Shown here piece after piece: positions 1 through 6,405 of a stretch of 8,266 bases of DNA; positions within the stretch are counted from its first letter, which is position 1, and the number at the start of each line of letters is the position of its first letter. The notes beneath the pieces are model-generated. The model was given only the letters and a program-made list of their open reading frames with translations. It was not told the origin of the DNA and did not search any database. Both the position numbers and the translations under genes were made by a program. The DNA lies in contig DAOVDL010000023.1 of assembly GCA_030669485.1 (NCBI GenBank), positions 1-8,266 of the forward strand, given 5' to 3'. This stretch comes from Candidatus Bathyarchaeota archaeon (GTDB taxonomy: Archaea; Thermoproteota; Bathyarchaeia; Hecatellales; Hecatellaceae).

Positions 1-1007
<1,007 letters not shown>

Positions 1008-1016
1008 TTTTTATTT
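1008..1016 (+). terminator. T-rich candidate terminator after the oxidoreductase gene
   Basis: TTTTTATTT begins immediately after the stop codon. Archaeal termination typically uses such oligo-T tracts without a required hairpin. The next gene has its own TATA-like elements, consistent with transcription ending here. I saw no strong stem-loop upstream. Confidence 0.4.
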
Positions 1017-1067
1017 GTGAAAGGTCAGCGGGGATATGTTATGGCCGGTGAAATTAAGATCCAATAG

Positions 1068-1086
1068 TTTTAATATCGGTATAAAG
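1068..1086 (+). promoter_or_regulatory. Candidate archaeal TATA elements for the nop5 operon
   Basis: Two A/T-rich boxes lie in the 84-105-base gap before nop5: TTTTAATAT (1068-1076) and TATAAAG (1080-1086). With the usual archaeal spacing of about 25 bases to the start site, transcription would begin around 1097-1110. That is downstream of the ATG at 1092 and favours ATG 1113 as the translation start. This is inference from spacing only. Confidence 0.4.
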
Positions 1087-1112
1087 TTGAAATGTTGTGT
1101 GAGCTGTTGGTT

Positions 1113-2348
1113 ATGCGCAATCTCTCAATCGTTGAGTCTGTTATAGGCATCTTAGCCTTTGATGAAGATAAACGGCTTGTGGATAAGGCATTATACCCGA
1201 TGAACCATCAGGAGGCTGCAGATCGGGTTCTTAAGGTAGAGGCTGGGGTGTTGGTGGATGAAATCCGCAGTCTCACCGAGACGCTGAAGAGTAAATGCGA
1301 TCAGTTCATCTTGGAGAACGAGAAGCTTGCCAATAGCCTCAAAGCCCTAGGAGTGAAGGTTGCTGTCGAGAAGCCGAGTAGTGGGGGAGAGTTCCTACGT
1401 TCAAACTTGCCGCGGATAGCTGTTGAGACAGGTTTCGTCAGCAAGCCTGAAAGCTTTTACAGCTTCCTCCATGAAGTTTCAACTATACTGACCAAAAAGC
1501 GGGTAGGAGAAGCAGCAGCCAAGCGGGACAAAGTTGTTATCCAACTCATAAACGCTCTGGATGAGCTTGATAAAACCTTGAACATTATGGCAGGCCGCAT
1601 CTCTGAATGGTATGGCCTCCACTTCCCTGAACTTAGCAGAGTAATAGACTCACATGAAACCTATTCTAAGCTAATAACTAGCTTCGGTGCAAGGGAGAAA
1701 TTCACTAAAGAAGAGCTGATAGAAGCAGGCATCGGAAAGGCCAAGGCGGATGGGATAGTAAAAATGGCGAAACAATCTATGGGTGCACCTATGGTTAAGG
1801 AAGATCTCTGGAGCCTACAAACCCTCTGCAACCTTCACCTAGAAGCGGCGAAAGTACGTAGCAAACTATCTGACGCAGTCAGCAGTCTAATGGGAACTGT
1901 GGCGCCAAACATGAAGGCTATAGTAGGTCCCACTCTTGGGGGAAGACTTATCGCCTTAGGAGGCGGCCTTGAGAGGTTGGCTAGGCTTCCTGCTAGTACC
2001 TTCCAAGTTCTCGGCGCTGAGAAAGCATTGTTCAGATCCTTAAAGACAGGTTCACCGCCTCCCAAACACGGAGTGATCTTTCAACATCAATTGATCCATC
2101 AGGCGCCAAAATGGCAGAGAGGCAAGATCTCCAGAGCTCTGGCCGGCAAGGCTGCTATAGCTACTAGGGTCGATGTCTTCTCAGGTTCAAATCTGGAAGG
2201 AAAATTGAAGGCTGATCTTGAGAAGCGAGTTGAAGAGATAAAAGAGAAATATAAAACACCTCCCCTTCCGAAACCTGTAAAAGCTGAGAAGAAACGCAAG
2301 CCGAGAAGAGGCAAGGGTAAGTGGCGACATAAAGGAAGGAAGCGTTGA
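1113..2348 (+). CDS. nop5: Nop5 (Nop56/58-like) core protein of the box C/D guide RNP
   Basis: Nop5 is the scaffold of the archaeal box C/D ribonucleoprotein. It binds fibrillarin through its N-terminal domain, dimerises through a coiled coil, and contacts L7Ae and the guide RNA through its Nop domain. Numbering from ATG 1113 (411 residues), the N-terminal fibrillarin-binding domain is about 1-110. The NOSIC/coiled-coil part starts near 141. The Nop domain carries GPTLGGRLI at about 272, GAEKALFRSLKTG at about 301, then HGVIFQH and RGKISRALAGKAA at about 336. The last 31 residues (381-411) are very rich in Lys and Arg, typical of this family and probably RNA-binding. An in-frame ATG at 1092 would add seven residues. 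I prefer 1113 because the predicted transcription start falls after 1092 and because MRNLSIVES aligns with the usual family N-terminus. Fibrillarin begins 4 bases after the stop, the classic archaeal arrangement. Confidence 0.95.
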   Translation: MRNLSIVESVIGILAFDEDKRLVDKALYPMNHQEAADRVLKVEAGVLVDEIRSLTETLKSKCDQFILENEKLANSLKALGVKVAVEKPSSGGEFLRSNLPRIAVETGFVSKPESFYSFLHEVSTILTKKRVGEAAAKRDKVVIQLINALDELDKTLNIMAGRISEWYGLHFPELSRVIDSHETYSKLITSFGAREKFTKEELIEAGIGKAKADGIVKMAKQSMGAPMVKEDLWSLQTLCNLHLEAAKVRSKLSDAVSSLMGTVAPNMKAIVGPTLGGRLIALGGGLERLARLPASTFQVLGAEKALFRSLKTGSPPPKHGVIFQHQLIHQAPKWQRGKISRALAGKAAIATRVDVFSGSNLEGKLKADLEKRVEEIKEKYKTPPLPKPVKAEKKRKPRRGKGKWRHKGRKR

Positions 2349-2352
2349 AGCA

Positions 2353-3048
2353 GTGGAGATAAAACCCCACGACTGCTTTCTCGGGGTTTACTGGGTTTTC
2401 CAAAACGACGGAAGCCGCAGACTTGCGACTCTAAATCTGGCAGTCGGAAGAACAGTCTATGGGGAAAGGCTTGTTAAAGTAGGGAAGAGGGAGTACCGTC
2501 TCTGGGATCCCTACAGAAGTAAACTAGCTGCAGCCATATATCTGGGCCTGAAGACAACGGTAGTTAAGCCGTCGAATAAGGTTCTCTACCTTGGGGCATC
2601 AACTGGGACAACTGCAAGCTACATTTCCGATATCGTAGGTCAGTCGGGAGCAGTCTACTGCATTGAGTTTGCTGAGCGCGTGATAAGGGAGTTAGTGAGC
2701 CATGTTTCCACCTACCGGCCTAACATTATTCCACTGCTCGCTGATGCGCGATGCCCCGAGACCTATCGAAGTCTTGTGGAGAAGGTTGACCTAATCTACT
2801 GCGATGTAGCTCAGCCTGAGCAAGCGAAGATTCTGGTAGATAATGCTGATTTATTTCTGAAGAAGGGAGGCAAGGGCTTGTTAGCTATAAAGGCCAGAAG
2901 TATCGATGTCACCAAAGAGCCTTCAGCCATTTTCAAACGAGAAACTCAGGTTCTCACTAAAAGGAACTTGATAAGAATTGAAGCATTAGAGCTGGAGCCT
3001 TATGACCGAGACCACAGCCTAGTTGTCACAGAATACAACCCAAAGTGA
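2353..3048 (+). CDS. flpA: Fibrillarin, box C/D RNP 2'-O-methyltransferase
   Basis: Fibrillarin is the catalytic subunit of the box C/D RNP. It moves the methyl group of S-adenosylmethionine to ribose 2'-OH groups of rRNA and tRNA chosen by guide RNAs. The 231-residue protein matches the usual archaeal length. It begins with the family N-terminus (HDCFLGVYWV, REYRLWDPYRSKLAAAI). The Rossmann-like SAM fold shows motif I VLYLGASTGTTASY at about 77-90, the acidic CIEF segment, LLADAR, and the hallmark IYCDVAQPEQ at about 148-157, followed by the conserved lysine in LLAIKARSID. The start is GTG: no ATG exists between the upstream in-frame region and this codon, and a purine-rich GGAAGGA (2334-2340) lies about 12 bases before it, inside the end of nop5. 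The 4-base gap to nop5 implies co-transcription and likely translational coupling. Confidence 0.96.
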   Translation: MEIKPHDCFLGVYWVFQNDGSRRLATLNLAVGRTVYGERLVKVGKREYRLWDPYRSKLAAAIYLGLKTTVVKPSNKVLYLGASTGTTASYISDIVGQSGAVYCIEFAERVIRELVSHVSTYRPNIIPLLADARCPETYRSLVEKVDLIYCDVAQPEQAKILVDNADLFLKKGGKGLLAIKARSIDVTKEPSAIFKRETQVLTKRNLIRIEALELEPYDRDHSLVVTEYNPK

Positions 3049-3068
3049 TGCGAGGGGGACGGTAAGCT

Positions 3069-3509
3069 GTGGGTGAAATGCGCGGCTACGACCGATACTT
3101 AACCCACATAGACGTTATGGTGAAGAAACTCAATCAACACCTACCGAAAAATCGAAAATCACTCAGTAAACTGCTTAGCGAGAAGGAACCTTATGTGGAG
3201 TTAGCGGATGGAAGCAAACATCACTTTAAGAGGCAAGACCTATCCCGCGCGTCAGAACTTGCTGCGAAGGGACAGAGGGAAACCATCCTGCTTCCCATAC
3301 TGGTCGTTAGAAGACTTGAGTTTGGAAAAAGCACATACATCATCCTAGGCGGCAAAGCTGAGAAGCAGCTTGTCAAAACAGTTCTAGAACTAACGAAATC
3401 AAGCTGCAACTCCGATGAGCTTTTTATCTATAAACCCCAAGTTCAAAAACTGATTAAAGAGCTTGGATCCCTTATCACCATCGGCTTTGATGTTCCCGGC
3501 TATTGTTAA
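3069..3509 (+). CDS. UPF0216 / DUF61 family protein, function unknown
   Basis: This 146-residue archaeal protein has no established function; I recognise it as UPF0216 (DUF61) by its motif order. It has a basic helical N-terminus with LNQHLPKNRKSLSKLL (about 21-36), then PYVELADGSKHHFKRQDL (about 41-58), a hydrophobic strand segment LLPILVV, and a C-terminal SDELFIYKPQVQKLIKEL stretch. These correspond to the family pattern HLPK.RK(S/T)L...DGS.H.F...DEL..Y.P. No signal peptide or membrane segment is visible, so it is likely cytoplasmic, and its basic character is compatible with nucleic-acid binding (inference). The GTG start is preceded by GAGGGG (3052-3057), about 11 bases upstream; ATG 3078 is an alternative start. 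It lies 20 bases after fibrillarin on the same strand, suggesting membership of the C/D RNP operon. It converges with rnhB, with 13 bases between the stops. Confidence 0.82.
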   Translation: MGEMRGYDRYLTHIDVMVKKLNQHLPKNRKSLSKLLSEKEPYVELADGSKHHFKRQDLSRASELAAKGQRETILLPILVVRRLEFGKSTYIILGGKAEKQLVKTVLELTKSSCNSDELFIYKPQVQKLIKELGSLITIGFDVPGYC

Positions 3510-3522
3510 ACCATATGAATCC

Positions 3523-4206
3523 CTAGGTTACATAACCATTCAGCCTATTTTCTTCCAGAGCCTCCATTCTCACCCTCTTCGCAGTCTTCCAAGATTTCCT
3601 CACGAACCTAGGATACCCCTTATGCCCTTTGGCCCAGAGATGTAAAAACTCTAATGTCACAGAGTCGGCTGGATAACCACTTCCAAGCTTACCATACCTC
3701 TCCCGAAGCCTCGCTATGAGGTTATCTCTCCTAACCTTGGCTAGAATTGACGCCGAACTTACTATCGGATATCTTCTATCCGCCCTGTGCTCGGAGATCA
3801 CTTTAACCCTAAAGGAAGTCATGCTAGTGATGCGCCTGCCGAATCGTTCTGCTACCACATCTGCAGCGTCCACATAGGCCAGACCCGGTTTCAGGGCATC
3901 TATCACCTTCGCCATAAACTTGGCTTCCAAGTAATTCAGTTTGAAATGTCTCCGCCCAGCTAAGACAGCCCGATCTATTTCAGCTACGCTTATCTCCCCG
4001 TAGCTTACTGCCGTAGCAACTCCTTCTATCTCACCCGCCAACTTCAACCTCTGCTTGGGTGTAAGAAGCTTCGAGTCCTTTACACCAATATCCTTCAGTT
4101 CCCGAACCCGATCCACTGGTAGTGAGACCCCAGCTATAACCAGCGGCCCTATAACTGAGCCTCGCCCAGCTTCATCCACTCCAACTACAAGGGAGCGGGA
4201 ACTCAT
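3523..4206 (-). CDS. rnhB: Ribonuclease HII
   Basis: RNase HII cleaves the RNA strand of RNA/DNA hybrids and starts removal of single ribonucleotides misincorporated into DNA. The 227-residue length is normal for archaea. The active site is complete: D11 and E12 in GVDEAGRGSVIGPLVIAG, D113 in YVDAADV, and D143 in SEHRADRRYP, forming the DEDD metal-binding set. The KDSK segment (43-46) and SSASILAKVRRD (150-161) are further family signatures; the GRG motif (14-16) senses the RNA-DNA junction in characterised homologues. The ATG is preceded closely by GTGAGG. The upstream Gfo/Idh gene ends 10 bases before it on the same strand and I see no room for a separate promoter, so the two are probably co-transcribed. 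The stop is TAG, 13 bases from the convergent DUF61 gene. Confidence 0.96.
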   Translation of the reverse strand: MSSRSLVVGVDEAGRGSVIGPLVIAGVSLPVDRVRELKDIGVKDSKLLTPKQRLKLAGEIEGVATAVSYGEISVAEIDRAVLAGRRHFKLNYLEAKFMAKVIDALKPGLAYVDAADVVAERFGRRITSMTSFRVKVISEHRADRRYPIVSSASILAKVRRDNLIARLRERYGKLGSGYPADSVTLEFLHLWAKGHKGYPRFVRKSWKTAKRVRMEALEENRLNGYVT

Positions 4207-4216
4207 TTCCTCACAC

Positions 4217-5275
4217 TCACAGCGGTATATACTTCACGCGCTTAGGACCCCCGGATCGAATGGACTCCATAGCGGTATCCGCGATCTCTAAGGCTCTCAA
4301 GCCGTCCTCTCCACTGGGCTCGGGATGCCTGTTTCGACTTATTGCTTGAATGAAACTGCGGAGTTCACGTTTGAGAGGTTCCTCCCATTTAGGGGGCTTG
4401 TATGTACTCACTACAGATGGATCCCCTAGGAAGCGCGGATTGCCACGATTATCCAAGAAGGGTTGACGGATCTCCGTGGCTTTGAACCTCCAAAGGATCT
4501 GTGGGATGTAAGATATCACTGCAAAGCCCCCAGTTCCCACCACATGCAGTTGCTGTATCTTCCTGATATGCTTGGAAGTAGGTTTGAGCCGTCTAGCTAC
4601 TATGTGCGCGTCGATACCGCTTGGAAAGGAGAGTACAACCTCCACGTCGATGGCCTCGTGGGGTGAACGATATTTATGTGACGACAATCCCTCCTCAGCA
4701 TAGACCTCTATAGGATCTTCTCCTAACAAATAGCGGATAATGTCTATATCGTGAATAGCTAAGTCTAAGAGAACTCCGACCCCTTCAACCCTTGGTATAC
4801 TGGGTGAGATCCTTCCAGCGCTCATGTAATGGATCTCTCCGAGATCATCCTTCTTGATGAGGGCTCTTAACCTCTGTACACATGGGTTGAACCTCTCCAA
4901 GAAGCCAACTGTAAGCTTCAACCCTCTTCTGGTTGCCTCACTGCAGATAGTGGCGCCCTCATGGGGTTTCAGGGTTATAGGCTTTTCAACTAGGAGGTTC
5001 TTACCAGATTTTAAAGCTTCTAGAGCGGTCTCATAGTGAGTTGCGGAGGGGGTGCATATGCTCACACCGTTGATGTCATCCCGCGCTAGCAAATCTTTGG
5101 CATCTGTGTACCAGTCCACTTGGTAGGTCTTCCCGTAGGTTCTTGCCCTCTCAGGATCCAGATCGCAGATCGCTCGAAGAGAGCAGTACCTGTGCAGTTG
5201 ACTGTATGCCCTAACATGGTTCTTACCCCACCCACCTACACCTATTACGCCAACGCCCACCTTCGTCATAAGCAA
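4217..5275 (-). CDS. Gfo/Idh/MocA family NAD(P)-dependent oxidoreductase, probably nucleotide-sugar or sugar dehydrogenase
   Basis: This is a two-domain Gfo/Idh/MocA dehydrogenase of 352 residues, the usual length. Such enzymes oxidise or reduce a sugar hydroxyl with NAD(P). The N-terminal Rossmann fold has GVIGVGGWGKNH at about 9-20 and an acidic CDLDPER (37-43) at the end of the second strand, favouring NAD. SICTPSATHYE follows near 72-82, and the catalytic lysine is K98 in VEKPIT. The C-terminal half contains D171-x3-H175-D176 (LDLAIHDIDIIRYLLG), the usual catalytic histidine region. Similarity in style to UDP-GlcNAc 3-dehydrogenase/WlbA-type enzymes is apparent but the substrate cannot be fixed from sequence. 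The start is uncertain: TTG 5275 has a GGAG (5286-5283) seven bases upstream, while ATG 5269 would have it 13 bases away. rnhB follows after 10 bases. No other sugar-pathway genes are in the window. Confidence 0.9.
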   Translation of the reverse strand: MLMTKVGVGVIGVGGWGKNHVRAYSQLHRYCSLRAICDLDPERARTYGKTYQVDWYTDAKDLLARDDINGVSICTPSATHYETALEALKSGKNLLVEKPITLKPHEGATICSEATRRGLKLTVGFLERFNPCVQRLRALIKKDDLGEIHYMSAGRISPSIPRVEGVGVLLDLAIHDIDIIRYLLGEDPIEVYAEEGLSSHKYRSPHEAIDVEVVLSFPSGIDAHIVARRLKPTSKHIRKIQQLHVVGTGGFAVISYIPQILWRFKATEIRQPFLDNRGNPRFLGDPSVVSTYKPPKWEEPLKRELRSFIQAISRNRHPEPSGEDGLRALEIADTAMESIRSGGPKRVKYIPL

Positions 5276-5300
5276 ACCCTTTCTCCAATCTCTAAACCTT

Positions 5301-5326
5301 TAGATAACAGTGACTCCATAGATAAC
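5301..5326. repeat. Short direct repeat TAGATAAC x2, possible operator
   Basis: The octamer TAGATAAC occurs at 5301-5308 and again at 5319-5326, 18 bases start to start. The copies lie between the - strand TATA box and around its expected transcription start, a place where archaeal repressors often bind. An operator role is inference, and two 8-base copies in A/T-rich DNA could be chance. Confidence 0.3.
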
Positions 5327-5328
5327 TC

Positions 5329-5337
5329 ATATAAAGC
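5329..5337 (-). promoter_or_regulatory. TATA box of the Gfo/Idh-rnhB operon
   Basis: Read on the - strand this is GCTTTATAT, a good match to archaeal TATA elements. Transcription would start about 25 bases downstream, near 5306, leaving a leader of about 30 bases that includes the GGAG at 5286-5283. The position of this leader favours Shine-Dalgarno-led initiation at TTG 5275 or ATG 5269. Confidence 0.5.
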
Positions 5338-5375
5338 ATAGTCGTCTTCTTAACATTTTATAGATCCGATGGAAC

Positions 5376-5386
5376 TATTATAAGTA
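5376..5386 (+). promoter_or_regulatory. TATA-like box placing the TFE-beta gene on a leaderless transcript
   Basis: CTATTATAAGT is centred about 25 bases before the ATG at 5405. At the standard archaeal TATA-to-start distance, transcription would begin at or next to the ATG, giving a leaderless mRNA. This fits the absence of a Shine-Dalgarno-like sequence directly upstream of the ATG. A second A/T-rich box at 5355-5364 is an alternative. Confidence 0.45.
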
Positions 5387-5404
5387 GAGGCAGACAGAAT
5401 TTAA

Positions 5405-5782
5405 ATGGTAAGAAAACACACGGACTTGGAGTATAAGGTACTGCAAATCATTAAAGCTGCAGGAGAAAAAGGAATCTTACAGAGTCAATTATGGAAGAAG
5501 ATCAATGCCACTAGCAGAGAAGGTTCTAGAATATCCTCCAAGCTTGAGCGATCCGATCTTGTCAATAGATGTCGTGAACTTCATAATGGGAAGTGGACAT
5601 ACCGGTTAGTGGCAAAGAAGAGCGCTATGAGCATTAACTCCATCATAGATCTGCCCTGTGCCTTCTGTCCGGATCAGGAGAAATGCGGTCTTGGCAGTGA
5701 CCTATCTCCCATTACATGTGAAAGATTATTGGAGTGGATATCCCTTAACACGGCTGAATCAAAGCAACCCAGAAAAGGTTAA
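5405..5782 (+). CDS. TFE-beta-like transcription factor (RPC39/RPC34-related winged helix with Fe-S cysteine motif)
   Basis: This 125-residue cytoplasmic protein has a winged-helix domain at about residues 5-70 (LEYKVLQIIKAAGEKGILQSQLWKKI, then a recognition-helix segment and the wing strand GKWTYRLV). It ends in a four-cysteine motif, C85-x2-C88-x5-C94-x10-C105, in the segment starting DLPCAFCPDQEKC. That order, one winged helix plus a short C-terminal cluster of four cysteines, is the architecture of archaeal TFE-beta, the homologue of the RNA polymerase III subunit hRPC39/C34. TFE-beta pairs with TFE-alpha to help RNA polymerase melt promoters and carries an Fe-S cluster in characterised Sulfolobales proteins. 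The assignment rests on domain order and cysteine spacing, not on a search. An unrelated winged-helix regulator with an Fe-S or zinc site is the alternative. The gene appears leaderless, and rlmE starts 5 bases after its stop, so the two probably form an operon. Confidence 0.75.
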   Translation: MVRKHTDLEYKVLQIIKAAGEKGILQSQLWKKINATSREGSRISSKLERSDLVNRCRELHNGKWTYRLVAKKSAMSINSIIDLPCAFCPDQEKCGLGSDLSPITCERLLEWISLNTAESKQPRKG

Positions 5783-5787
5783 TCCTT

Positions 5788-6405
5788 TTGGTTGGAAGAT
5801 GGGAAACAGAGCATCGAAGAGACTATTTTTACAGACAGGCTAAACTTGAGGGCTACAGGAGCAGAGCTGCATATAAACTTCTTCAAGCCAACCAGCGATA
5901 TCACTTCATAAAGCGGGGTGCCACCGTTCTAGATTTAGGATGCGCACCAGGGGGATGGCTTCAAGTTGCAGGCCAACTTGTTGGACCGAATGGATATGTG
6001 CTCGGAGTTGACATAAAACCTATAGAGCTCTTGAAGAAACCGAATATACATTTCATGAAATCCAACATATCAGACACTGAAATGTCTCAAAGAGTTTTGG
6101 ATGCCATAGGTCACAAAGTAGATGTAGTTCTCTCAGATGCTTCACCTAACATTTCAGGTGTCTGGGAGGTAGACCACACCAGACAGATAGATCTTGCAGG
6201 CTCAACACTTTCTATCGCAAGATCCACACTGCACGAGAATGGTAATTACTTCGTCAAGGTCTTCGACGGTCCGCTCCTTAAAAAGTTCCTTTCCCAAGTG
6301 AAACAACACTTCTCTGAAGTAAGAGTTATTAAACCTCAAGCCAGCAGATCTCGAAGTGCGGAACACTATATCCTATCAAAAAAGCTTCAAAAAATCAAGC
6401 CTTAG
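5788..6405 (+). CDS. rlmE: RlmE/FtsJ-family rRNA (uridine-2'-O-)-methyltransferase
   Basis: This SAM-dependent 2'-O-methyltransferase belongs to the RlmE/FtsJ family, whose best-known member methylates a uridine in the A-loop of large-subunit rRNA. The 205-residue single-domain form is normal. All four catalytic residues of the family can be placed: K30 (YRSRAAYKL), D117 (LSDASPNISG), K157 (YFVKVFDG) and E192 (SAEHYILSKK). SAM motif I is VLDLGCAPGGWLQVA at 47-61 and the acidic strand end is GVDIKP at 73-78. The start is TTG 5788: the frame is closed by a stop at 5755, and no ATG or GTG occurs before the conserved RRDYFYRQAKLEGYRSRAAYKL region. A weak AAAAGG lies about 10 bases upstream. It is 5 bases behind the TFE-beta-like gene, and its 3' end overlaps convergent trm1 by 11 bases. 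The rRNA target in archaea is inferred from the family. Confidence 0.93.
   Translation: MVGRWETEHRRDYFYRQAKLEGYRSRAAYKLLQANQRYHFIKRGATVLDLGCAPGGWLQVAGQLVGPNGYVLGVDIKPIELLKKPNIHFMKSNISDTEMSQRVLDAIGHKVDVVLSDASPNISGVWEVDHTRQIDLAGSTLSIARSTLHENGNYFVKVFDGPLLKKFLSQVKQHFSEVRVIKPQASRSRSAEHYILSKKLQKIKP
6378..6394 (-). terminator. Duplicated oligo-T terminator of trm1, inside the rlmE coding end
   Basis: On the - strand, directly after the trm1 stop, two TTTTTT runs occur at 6394-6389 and 6383-6378. On the + strand they form the direct repeat TCAAAAAA at 6376-6383 and 6387-6394. Tandem T tracts are a typical archaeal terminator. The same bases encode the Lys-rich C-terminus of RlmE (SKKLQKIK), so coding and termination overlap. 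Confidence 0.45.

Larger units (their letters stand above)
5276..5404. promoter_or_regulatory. Divergent intergenic promoter region
   Basis: This 129-base non-coding spacer separates the divergent Gfo/Idh and TFE-beta-like genes and must hold both promoters. It contains a - strand TATA-like box near 5329-5337, + strand A/T-rich boxes at 5355-5364 and 5376-5386, a GGAG ribosome-binding site for the - strand gene (5283-5286), and a direct repeat of TAGATAAC at 5301-5308 and 5319-5326. No ORF of note was seen within it. Confidence 0.6.

Noticed and set aside
1008..1112. Possible box C/D guide RNA beside its own protein genes
   Set aside because: I looked for a C box (RUGAUGA) followed by a D box (CUGA) at suitable spacing in this and the other spacers and found no convincing pair.
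1835..2403. Three 71-79-codon - strand frames across the end of nop5
   Set aside because: They are shadows of the Nop domain and basic tail, with composition explained by the sense gene.
3048..3065. ATG overlapping the fibrillarin stop (TGATG)
   Set aside because: Although in frame with the DUF61 gene, this frame ends at TAA 3063 after five codons, so it cannot be the DUF61 start.
3420..3450. T-rich and A-rich runs near the end of the DUF61 gene as terminators
   Set aside because: TTTTTATC on the + strand lies well inside the coding region upstream of the stop, and the A5 run (T5 on the - strand) is over 70 bases beyond the rnhB stop; neither is well enough placed to call.
4055..5341. Several 60-78-codon + strand frames opposite rnhB and the Gfo/Idh gene
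   Set aside because: All are antisense to genes with complete catalytic motifs and show no family signatures.
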